Shown piece by piece: positions 26,225-33,748 of a stretch of DNA of 64,000 nt (position 1 is its first letter; each line of letters begins with the position of its first letter). The stretch comes from SSF26 sp037443945 (lineage in GTDB: Bacteria > Chloroflexota > Anaerolineae > J102), in the NCBI GenBank assembly GCA_037443945.1, contig JBBINH010000004.1, positions 84,413-148,412 on the forward strand. Direction: 5' to 3'. The notes beneath the pieces were generated by a model. The model saw nothing but the letters and a program-made list of their open reading frames with translations, was not told where the DNA came from and did no database searches. The translations under genes and the position numbers were made by a program.

Positions 26225-27577
26225 TTATGACCGCTCCTCCACCACGAAGGTCGGTACCGTGGAACCGCCGCCGGCCGTGACGTTGAGCAAAGCCACGGTC
26301 GAAAGGCGGGTCAAACAGCTTGACATAAACTCGCCGTCAAAGCAGAACGGCGCCGTGTCGAAAAGACGGGGGATGAGTTGGAGTCGACCGTCCACCAGGC
26401 CGGGATACGGCTCGGTGGGGATGGTGATGCGCTCTTGCACGATGTACGGCTCGGTCAGCGCCGTTTGCACGGCCGCGGCCCAGGCGCTATCGTCCACCTC
26501 CCAGCCCAGGACGATGCCTTTGCCACCGTATTCGTCGTTGGGCTTGAGGACAAGCTGCGCGCGATGGGCGAGGACGAAGGGGATCAGATCGACCTGTTCG
26601 CCGTTGTATTCGGTATAACGCTCGGTCACGAGACGGGTCCAGGGCACATGGGCGCGAATGGCGGCGTTTTCCTCGGCGCTAAACAGGTGGCGATGGCGTT
26701 CATCGCTCAACACGGCCAGACTGGCTTTCTTATAGAGCAGTTTACAGGCCGGGGGATTGACCATGCAGACGGCCCGGTCGCGCACGGCGCGCAGGATGGG
26801 CTGATCCAGACCGCCCCAACGTACCAACTCGGAGGTGAGCACGCGTTTGTAGATGAGATCGACGGCAAAATCGCCGATATAGAGCCTGCCGTTCCGGTAC
26901 TCCGCCGCACGCGGATCGGCGATGATGCACTCCAGCCCGTGGCTGCGAAAATAATCGGCAAAAAGAACGAACTCGGAATAGGTGGGCACCTCGCTCCAAT
27001 CGAGGATGGCCACCCGCGGACGCTCACGCCGGCCCCGCCATTGCCGATAACTGTCGAGCAACGCATGAAGGGTATCGGCGCGCGCGGGCAAAGGTCGCAC
27101 CTGATAGCGCTTCATGAACTCGCCCATGACCGGCAGCCCCAGAAAAACCTCCGAGAGGACATCGTTATAAGCCGCCGCCGCCGGCGTTTCGGCATTGTAC
27201 TCGGTCACCTTCAGGGTCAAGGTGGCAGGGTCGAAGAAGGTGTCGAGACGGGCCAGAGGCGTCGGACTGCGATAACCGGGGTCTAGTCCGACCAGTTCCT
27301 CTTCCCACTCCAACAAACCGAACTGGCGTCGGAAGTCCGGATCGGCCAGGGCAAGGCGGTGGATGCGGGCGAAGGCCGCCAGGAGACGGGCCACCCGCTG
27401 CTGAAGATAGCGGAAGTGCTCCGGGGTCAGGAAGCGCGGGCGCAGGACGGTGCACAGAGGCCGATTGCCGAAGAAAAGACCGTAGCGTTGTTGCTGCTCG
27501 TCCAGTTGCGCCTGCGAGGCCTGGGCCAGCTCTTCGTCGAGCCGATCGTGGTAGAAGCGAATGGCGTCGTCTAGCAT
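26225..27577 (-). CDS. Circularly permuted ATP-grasp-like protein
   Basis: A 450-residue protein resembling the glutathionylspermidine-synthase / circularly permuted ATP-grasp group. An N-terminal helical part is followed by VTEYNAETPAAAAYND (substrate-side loop). A Rossmann-like stretch VAILDWSEVPTYSEFVLFADYFRSHG comes next, then the nucleotide-binding core LVLKPNDEYGGKGIVLGWEVDDSAW and YIVQERITIP. These enzymes use ATP to form amide bonds. It lies 21 bases after a second, unrelated ATP-grasp gene and is last in the operon that starts at 30086. The product is unknown. Confidence 0.72.
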   Translation of the reverse strand: MLDDAIRFYHDRLDEELAQASQAQLDEQQQRYGLFFGNRPLCTVLRPRFLTPEHFRYLQQRVARLLAAFARIHRLALADPDFRRQFGLLEWEEELVGLDPGYRSPTPLARLDTFFDPATLTLKVTEYNAETPAAAAYNDVLSEVFLGLPVMGEFMKRYQVRPLPARADTLHALLDSYRQWRGRRERPRVAILDWSEVPTYSEFVLFADYFRSHGLECIIADPRAAEYRNGRLYIGDFAVDLIYKRVLTSELVRWGGLDQPILRAVRDRAVCMVNPPACKLLYKKASLAVLSDERHRHLFSAEENAAIRAHVPWTRLVTERYTEYNGEQVDLIPFVLAHRAQLVLKPNDEYGGKGIVLGWEVDDSAWAAAVQTALTEPYIVQERITIPTEPYPGLVDGRLQLIPRLFDTAPFCFDGEFMSSCLTRLSTVALLNVTAGGGSTVPTFVVEERS

Positions 27578-27598
27578 AGGTTGGCGACGGGGATGAAC

Positions 27599-28540
27599 TC
27601 ACGCGGGCGCGCGACCGGCCGTGAACAGGGCGTCCCAGCGCAAATGGTGCACCTGCGGCCGCGGGTTTTTGGCCAGCCGGATGGCCATATCGGCCATATG
27701 CTTGACCGCCCACTCGAAATAAAACGGCGTCAAAGAATTGATATCCATATCCGGTGCCGGATTCATGAAATCGATGGCATAAGGAACACCACCGCGAATC
27801 GCCCATTCCACCGAGTTCATATCATAACCCAGCGCCCGCACGAGTTTGAGTGAATCTGCAACAATACGCGCGCCTAATTCGGGTGTCAGATGCTCATGCT
27901 CGACGATGTATCTGCGCTCACGCGGGTCATATTTGATCGGCATGACCTCCTCTTGGCCCAGGCAAATACAGCGCACATAATGCTCCCATTCGATATATTC
28001 TTGCAAAATCATCGTGCGCAGACCGGTATGATTGTAATAGTAAATTAGCTCGTCTTTGCTATGACAGATGAAAACGTCTTTCCAACCGCCGCCATGAGCA
28101 TCTTTGAGCACGCAGGGTAAACCGACATAGGCGATAATTCCATCCCAATCAAGAGGATATTTGAGATTGCGTAAACTCTCTGTGTGAACAATTCCTGGAA
28201 CATAATCTTTATTCGGCAAAACGACCGTTTTTGGCGAAGCAACTCCTAGTTTGGTTGCCAACGACGCACCAAAAAACTTATCGTCCGCCGTCCACATGAA
28301 GGGATTATTAACGACAGTGACTCCTTGCAAAACGGCATGTTTCAAAAACGAGCGATAATAGGGGACTTCGTGCGAAATACGGTCGATGATGACGGCATAG
28401 GGCACGGGTTCATCCATCATGGTCCCGCCCAACATGACCATTTCGGCAATAACCCCTTCCTCGCGTCGATTGACTTCCTCGATAAAAGCCGGTGGAAACG
28501 ACCATTCCCGTCCGACTAAAAGTCCTATTTTCAGCGTCAT
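27599..28540 (-). CDS. ATP-grasp domain protein (D-Ala-D-Ala-ligase-like), AT-rich gene
   Basis: A 313-residue ATP-grasp protein. It starts KIGLLVGREWSFPPAFIEEVN and has VVNNPFMWTADDKFF, the nucleotide-binding strand LPCVLKDAHGGGWKDVF, and the hinge ILQEYIEWEHYVR. The metal-binding motif is YAIDFMNPAPDMD. The ATG at 28540 follows GGAGGG. The coding sequence between about 27700 and 28540 is clearly more AT-rich than its neighbours. It lies between the esterase and the permuted ATP-grasp gene and probably catalyses an ATP-dependent carboxylate-amine ligation; the substrate is unknown. Confidence 0.8.
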   Translation of the reverse strand: MTLKIGLLVGREWSFPPAFIEEVNRREEGVIAEMVMLGGTMMDEPVPYAVIIDRISHEVPYYRSFLKHAVLQGVTVVNNPFMWTADDKFFGASLATKLGVASPKTVVLPNKDYVPGIVHTESLRNLKYPLDWDGIIAYVGLPCVLKDAHGGGWKDVFICHSKDELIYYYNHTGLRTMILQEYIEWEHYVRCICLGQEEVMPIKYDPRERRYIVEHEHLTPELGARIVADSLKLVRALGYDMNSVEWAIRGGVPYAIDFMNPAPDMDINSLTPFYFEWAVKHMADMAIRLAKNPRPQVHHLRWDALFTAGRAPA

Positions 28541-28575
28541 AGCCACCCTCCTGTACAGACGATGCAAGCCATCCT

Positions 28576-29292
28576 TCAATCATGACCGCTCAGGTACAGC
28601 CGGATCATCTGCTGCCACCAGGGCCAGTCGTGGGCCCATCCCTTCCAGATGCGCAGCGCATGCCAGATACCCTTGTCCCACAGCAACTGCGAGAAACGTT
28701 CGGTATCCCCGCGGCGAGGTTCGGTCTCGCTGGTGGTCAGGATGATGTCCATCCGGCGCATGGCGGCCAGACGATGGGGATCGTGCTCGTTGGCGATAAA
28801 ATCAACGGGATTGTGAAAATAGACATTGTCATCATAGTGGCCGTCCAGCCATTCGCGGATGTCGTACACGCCGTTCATGGCCAGCACGCGGCCGACGAGT
28901 TCGGGGTAACGAAAGGAAAAATTGACGGCATGATAGGCGCCGAAACTGGCCCCGGTGACGATGAGGAAGGGGTTGGGATTTTGTTGGGTGAAAGGGATCA
29001 CCTCGTGGCGCAGGTACTGGTCGTATTGCACATGCCGCCAGGCGCGATCACCGGGCCATTTCCAGCGAGCATACCAGCTCTCTTCGTCCACACTGTCCAC
29101 ACAAAACACCTGCAGCCAGCCACGTTCGATCGGGTCGGCCATGACGGCGATCATGCCCCGGTCTTCCCATTCGTAAAACCGCCCTTTGGAGGTCGGGAAA
29201 ACGAGCAAGCGGGCGCCGGCGTGCCCGAAGACGAGCATTTCCATATCCCGGCCCAGCGCCGGACTGTACCAGCGATGGTACTCGCGCTTCAT
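28576..29292 (-). CDS. Esterase family alpha/beta hydrolase
   Basis: A 238-residue protein of the esterase-D/antigen-85-like putative esterase family. The nucleophile elbow GASFG has Ser116. Other family-type stretches are MLVFGHAGARLLVFPTSKGRFYEWEDRGM at the start, and WAHDWPWW near the end with the likely catalytic His. No signal peptide is seen, so it is cytosolic. The ATG overlaps the preceding amidotransferase-like gene by four bases. In context it may act on an ester intermediate of the ATP-grasp pathway (inference). Confidence 0.84.
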   Translation of the reverse strand: MKREYHRWYSPALGRDMEMLVFGHAGARLLVFPTSKGRFYEWEDRGMIAVMADPIERGWLQVFCVDSVDEESWYARWKWPGDRAWRHVQYDQYLRHEVIPFTQQNPNPFLIVTGASFGAYHAVNFSFRYPELVGRVLAMNGVYDIREWLDGHYDDNVYFHNPVDFIANEHDPHRLAAMRRMDIILTTSETEPRRGDTERFSQLLWDKGIWHALRIWKGWAHDWPWWQQMIRLYLSGHD

Positions 29293-30086
29293 GGTCGCAA
29301 AGAAGCCGCAGTGGGAAGGGTCGGGCGGCTATGGCGCCCACGCCATGCCTCGGCGGCCTGCAAAAAGCCCCGGAAGAGCTGCCGACTGACGGGGTCGCGC
29401 GCCACAAATTCCTCCGGATGCCATTGTACGGCCACGGCGAACTGACCGTTAGGCGTCTCAATGCCCTCGATCAGGCCGTCCGGGGCAAAGGAACTCGGTC
29501 GCAGGATGGGGGCCAGGGTCTTGATGCCCTGATGGTGCATGCTGTTGACCGGGAGTTCGGTCCGGCCCAGCAGATGGCCCAGCCGCGAATCTGCTTCGAT
29601 GCGGACGGTATGGCTGATGCGGTCGCGAGAGTACTCGCCGTGATAGGGGTAGTAATCATGCTTGATGGCACCGGGGTGCTGGGCCAAGACGTCCTGATAC
29701 AGAGTGCCGCCGGCAGCGACATTGAGCACCTGCAGACCCCGACACACCCCCAAAATGGGCTTGTGGTCGGCCAAAGCCCAGCGCACCAGCGTCACCTCCA
29801 CCAGGTCACGTTCCGGATCGATGCGGCCGCACAATTCGGTCTTGGTCTCGCCGTACATGGCCGGGTCCATATCGACCCCACCCGGCAGGAAAATCCCGTC
29901 GAGTTGTTCGTAGATGGCGCGTAGAGTGTCCAGGTCATCGGCCAGAAGCGGGATGACCCAGGGCAAGGCGCCCTGCGAGGTCAGGGAGGTGATGTAGGTA
30001 TGACCCATGATCCAGCAGCGCGGGGCTACGCCGGGGATGGGTTCCTGGTTTTGGGTGGTAATGCCGATAACCGGACGGGATGACAT
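29289..30086 (-). CDS. Gamma-glutamyl-gamma-aminobutyrate hydrolase-like (class I GATase, C26)
   Basis: A 265-residue PuuD-like class I glutamine-amidotransferase fold protein. The oxyanion-side motif is IFLPGGVDMDP, the nucleophile is Cys115 in GVCRGLQ, and the second and third triad residues are His223 and Glu225 in QWHPEE. MHHQGI is also typical. PuuD-type enzymes cleave gamma-glutamyl amides. It is the first gene of a four-gene operon (hydrolase, esterase, two ATP-grasp proteins) behind a strong promoter. It may remove a glutamyl group or trim a product of the ligases. Confidence 0.88.
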   Translation of the reverse strand: MSSRPVIGITTQNQEPIPGVAPRCWIMGHTYITSLTSQGALPWVIPLLADDLDTLRAIYEQLDGIFLPGGVDMDPAMYGETKTELCGRIDPERDLVEVTLVRWALADHKPILGVCRGLQVLNVAAGGTLYQDVLAQHPGAIKHDYYPYHGEYSRDRISHTVRIEADSRLGHLLGRTELPVNSMHHQGIKTLAPILRPSSFAPDGLIEGIETPNGQFAVAVQWHPEEFVARDPVSRQLFRGFLQAAEAWRGRHSRPTLPTAASLRP

Positions 30087-30175
30087 GGAGGCATTCCGGG
30101 GACGATGCGGGGTTTTGTACGGGGAGGATGGTCAGGAGGGTGCCGCTCCGAACCTCCGCGGTGAAAAGCTAGCCA

Positions 30176-30204
30176 AGTCTAGCATTGCCGGGGCGGAGAG
30201 TCAA
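30176..30204 (-). promoter_or_regulatory. Promoter of the amidotransferase/ATP-grasp operon (TTGACT-17-TAGACT)
   Basis: On the minus strand a TTGACT -35 (30199-30204) and a TAGACT -10 (30176-30181) are 17 bases apart. The start site would be near 30169, giving an 83-base leader before the gene at 30086. Confidence 0.65.
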
Positions 30205-30292
30205 AAGCGGTTTGTTTGATGAGGCCGACACGGGTTCGGCGCCCTCCCCCAGAGGTGATTGCACCGGCCGCAGAGGCGGCCATCGCCAGCCC

Positions 30293-31939
30293 TTATCGCC
30301 GCGCCAGCATCGTCTCCACCAATTTCTCCTCCCGCGCCGGAAACAGCCGCGCTGCCACCTCGACAAGCAGACCGTAGATCGCTGCCCCGTACACCACGGC
30401 CAAAAGCAGGAACACCCACCACGCTTCCGGCGTCAGGAGTCGCCCCAGCCCCAGCAACAGCATTATCGGCGCCGTCAGCAGCGGCATGCCCAGGAGCGCA
30501 CTGAAAACGGTGAAAAAGCTGGCCTTGGCCTCATTGAGCGGTGCTTGCCCGCGTTCCAGGTCCATGTAGTACGGGAAAAGCAGCCCGGTGAGATGGGTGA
30601 GACCGTTACAGACAAGTTGCAGCGGCACGATGGCGCCCATCGCATAGCCGAGCACGGCGGCATCCCGCCGCGCCAACCAGGCGACAAGCACGGCAACCAG
30701 CAGCAGAACGACGGCCACGGCCAGATTGAGCAGACCGTTGCTGAGCAAAATCAGCCGCCGCGGGACCGGCGCCAGCAGCAGCGCTGCAATGCCCACATGG
30801 TCGTAGGTGCATAGCTGATTGTGCCCTATCAGGGTCACAAAAAAGGCCGTCAACCCCGCCAGGCCCAATCCGACACTCCAGCTCGGAAACGGCAGTTGTC
30901 CGCCAAAATAGGCCACCAAACCCAGCACAACGGGCAGGAAAAACAGTCGCGCCGTGATCGGGCTGCGCACAAAGTTGAGCCAGTCCTTGTAGAGAAGCAT
31001 GAGGAGATCCCCCAACCAGGGCCGATGTCGTCCCAACGCCGAGGCCCAGCCGCCGATGCGGCTCGGCCTGACCGGCGAACGCCGTCGCACGGCCAGGCGC
31101 CACAGCTCGCCGAAGAAAAGCCGCCGCATGAGGCGCAAATGCAATCCCAAACCGGCGACGAGCAGGGCCGCCAGGGCCATCGTCCACCCCAGCCAGACCT
31201 CCCAAGCGCTTCGGCGCACGGCCACAAAGGCCTGCGCCAGCCAACCCGAAGGGACCCAGCGCAACCGACGCAGCAGATCGAGCTGCGCCAAAAGCGCCTG
31301 CGGCTCGGGAAGGGGCTCATTGCGCAACATGCCCACCTGCAAGGAAAGTTGCCCGTAGATGACGGGCAAAACCGGCACCAGGCCGATCACCACCATCAAC
31401 AGGCGCAGACGTCGGTCTGCTGCCGCCAGGGCCAACGCATCATCCACGATGGCTTTGAGCACAACCACAACGCCGAAGAACAGCAACACCGACACCGTCA
31501 TCGGCACAACCTGCCCGATCGCCCGCATGTAGCCGACCATAGCGGCCAGCAGAAAAAAGCCCGTACTCAAAGCAGCCAACCCGATGCTGTTGAGCAACAG
31601 ACTTCCCACGACCAAATCCCGAAAAGCCACGGGCAAATGAAAGAGTCGGGTCAGGTCCAGGGGTTCGGTGATCTGCTGATGAGAGGCCGGTGTTATCAGC
31701 CAGATGAGCAACAGAAAGGTAAAGGCCAGGGCCAGGATGTGCCCGCCGCCGACGGCGTCGGTTAGCCGCAGGCCCACACCCATGATGACGGCGATAACCA
31801 AAAGCCCCGGCAAAAGCAACAAGCCCAAAAACAGCACGCCCACTACACGGCCTGTGTCCTGGACTGTGCCCCGGCGCAGCGAATTGCGCAGCAGGCAACC
31901 TTGCAACCAGAGCAGGGTACGCAGTTCGTGGCTCATCAT
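30293..31939 (-). CDS. ABC transporter permease (ABC-2-like)
   Basis: A 548-residue polytopic membrane protein with roughly 12 hydrophobic helices, rich in Leu/Val. The N-terminus is cytosolic (MSHELRTLLWLQGCLLRNSLRRG). It starts four bases after the upstream ATP-binding gene, so the two form one transporter. The substrate is unknown. The gene ends 206 bases before the next operon, in a gap that holds that operon's promoter. Confidence 0.8.
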   Translation of the reverse strand: MMSHELRTLLWLQGCLLRNSLRRGTVQDTGRVVGVLFLGLLLLPGLLVIAVIMGVGLRLTDAVGGGHILALAFTFLLLIWLITPASHQQITEPLDLTRLFHLPVAFRDLVVGSLLLNSIGLAALSTGFFLLAAMVGYMRAIGQVVPMTVSVLLFFGVVVVLKAIVDDALALAAADRRLRLLMVVIGLVPVLPVIYGQLSLQVGMLRNEPLPEPQALLAQLDLLRRLRWVPSGWLAQAFVAVRRSAWEVWLGWTMALAALLVAGLGLHLRLMRRLFFGELWRLAVRRRSPVRPSRIGGWASALGRHRPWLGDLLMLLYKDWLNFVRSPITARLFFLPVVLGLVAYFGGQLPFPSWSVGLGLAGLTAFFVTLIGHNQLCTYDHVGIAALLLAPVPRRLILLSNGLLNLAVAVVLLLVAVLVAWLARRDAAVLGYAMGAIVPLQLVCNGLTHLTGLLFPYYMDLERGQAPLNEAKASFFTVFSALLGMPLLTAPIMLLLGLGRLLTPEAWWVFLLLAVVYGAAIYGLLVEVAARLFPAREEKLVETMLARR

Positions 31940-31943
31940 CGCC

Positions 31944-32714
31944 TCATAGCCAATCCAGATGGTCGCCCTGGTTCACCTCGGCCTGCACAAGCCGCAGGAA
32001 CACCTCCTCCAGGCTGGCCCGATCGTGGGTGGCCGCCTGACGGCGCAGGGCCTCCAGATCACCCTGGGCGATAAGCCGGCCGTGGTCGATGATGGCCACC
32101 TCATCGCAGAGCTTCTCTACCAACTCCATGATATGGGTCGAAAAGAACACCGTCGTCTTCTGCTGGCGCACCAGCGACAGCAACAGGTCCTTGATGGCCC
32201 GCGCCGAAATGGCATCCACGCCCTCGAAGGGTTCGTCCAGGAAAAGGACGGGCGGATTGGGCAACAGAGCCGCGGCCAACGCCAGTTTTTTCTTCATCCC
32301 GGTAGAATAGTCCACCGCCAGGTCGTGACGACGGTCGGCCAGGTCCAGGCGTTCGAGCAGCCGCTGGCGACGACGGGCGATGGTGGCCTCGTCCAGGTGG
32401 TGCAGCCGTCCTACCAGTTCCAGATACTCATCGGCGGTCAGGCGTTCGTACAGGCCCAGGTTTTCGGGCACAACGCCGATGCGCCGCTTGACCTCAAGCG
32501 GCATCCGCACCACATCGTAACCGGCCACCAGGGCCGTGCCCGCCGTCGGTCGCATCAGCCCTGTCAGCATCTTCAGTGTGGTCGTTTTCCCGGCGCCGTT
32601 AGGCCCCAAAAAGCCGAACATGACCCCCGCCGGCACGGCGAGATCGAGATGGTCAACGGCCAGCACATGGCCAAAGCGCTTGACCAGACCGTAGGTTTGG
32701 ATGATGGGGGTCAT
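31944..32714 (-). CDS. ABC transporter ATP-binding protein (NatA/CcmA-like)
   Basis: A 256-residue ATPase with Walker A GPNGAGKTT, Q-loop VVPENLGLYERLTADEYLEL, a family-variant signature YSTGMKKKL, Walker B PVLFLDEPFEGVD, and switch His in FFSTHIMELVE. The C-terminal tail after the domain is typical of ABC-2 exporters. It pairs with the 548-residue permease downstream and follows the DUF4340 gene by 29 bases, so it may share the transcript of the GldA/GldFG cluster. Confidence 0.93.
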   Translation of the reverse strand: MTPIIQTYGLVKRFGHVLAVDHLDLAVPAGVMFGFLGPNGAGKTTTLKMLTGLMRPTAGTALVAGYDVVRMPLEVKRRIGVVPENLGLYERLTADEYLELVGRLHHLDEATIARRRQRLLERLDLADRRHDLAVDYSTGMKKKLALAAALLPNPPVLFLDEPFEGVDAISARAIKDLLLSLVRQQKTTVFFSTHIMELVEKLCDEVAIIDHGRLIAQGDLEALRRQAATHDRASLEEVFLRLVQAEVNQGDHLDWL

Positions 32715-32743
32715 GGTCGGGCAGGTGGTCGTCCCCGGCTTCC

Positions 32744-33745
32744 TCAGGGACCCGGCGTTGCCTCCGGCGTGGTTGCAGGCGTCGGCGTCGGCGTAGCGAT
32801 AAAATCGCTCATCGCTTTGTTGACAAAATCATCCAGATTGAAACCGGCAATTTGTACGTAATAGGGCGATTCTGAGTATTTGGCGTAGTAATTGTTTGTT
32901 TCGGGATCTTTGGCACCGATCTGCAAGACGTGCGTCTTGCTCTCTCCTGCGGCCGGTCGCACCGTGATCGTGACGGTGGTAGCCGGTGGATTCAGACCCC
33001 AGGCCGTCAGGGTTGCGGCATCGGCCGTGATCCCCAACGGACGGGTCAGGTTCAATCCCGCCAGGCGACCGACCAGGGATTGCACGGCAAACGTGTCCAG
33101 CGTCTGTTCCGGACCGAGGCCGGCCAGTTTCCAGGCATCGCCCTCTTTCGTGAATTCGAGCACACCCTGGGCGTTTTCGATGCGAACGGCGGCGATATCG
33201 GTGCCGGGAATGCTCACGTACTGGCTGTCGATGTAGCTGATGGGCTCGACGGTGGCATCAAAAGCGGCCAGATTGGCGGCGAGATAGACGCGGTCCTGGC
33301 CCTGGAGCCGGAAATGGGTGGCGCCGGCACGCGGGGCCGTGCCCAGATAGAGGGTATAGCGTTCCCCGCGCACGGTCTCCAGGTCCAGACGACGCACGAA
33401 GGCATCTTCGGCCACCTGCAAACGGGCGTGGCTGGCCGCGGTTTCGGCCACCAGCCGACCGGTTTTCAGACCGACCAGTTTTTCCAGCAGGGGATTGATG
33501 CGGTCGGCCTGCACCGGATAGTCCCCCGCTTCGGGCAAAACCCAGCCCTCGCCCCGACGGGCCAGCTTGAGCTGTTTGCCGGCGTTATCGGCAATCGTCA
33601 AGGCCAGGATATCGGCGGTCGTCAGACCGGGAAAGACGGGTTCGCTCGTGGCCTGCGAAGGTCGCGGCCAATAGACCAGGACCACCAGGCCCAATTGGAC
33701 GATCAACACGGCGATGAGGAGGGGGATAAGACGGCGACGCAACAT
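32744..33745 (-). CDS. DUF4340 domain membrane-anchored protein
   Basis: A 333-residue protein with one N-terminal membrane helix (LIPLLIAVLIVQLGLVVLVYW). The following soluble domain has the DUF4340 pattern of paired strands (WVLPEAGDYPVQADRINPLLEKLVGLKTGRLVAE, then FRLQGQDRVYLAANLA, and a second repeat WKLAG...). The tail is Thr/Pro-rich. DUF4340 genes commonly follow GldG-type genes and presumably form an extracytoplasmic part of the transporter. It starts 3 bases after the GldFG fusion gene. Confidence 0.85.
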   Translation of the reverse strand: MLRRRLIPLLIAVLIVQLGLVVLVYWPRPSQATSEPVFPGLTTADILALTIADNAGKQLKLARRGEGWVLPEAGDYPVQADRINPLLEKLVGLKTGRLVAETAASHARLQVAEDAFVRRLDLETVRGERYTLYLGTAPRAGATHFRLQGQDRVYLAANLAAFDATVEPISYIDSQYVSIPGTDIAAVRIENAQGVLEFTKEGDAWKLAGLGPEQTLDTFAVQSLVGRLAGLNLTRPLGITADAATLTAWGLNPPATTVTITVRPAAGESKTHVLQIGAKDPETNNYYAKYSESPYYVQIAGFNLDDFVNKAMSDFIATPTPTPATTPEATPGP

Positions 33746-33748
33746 GGC

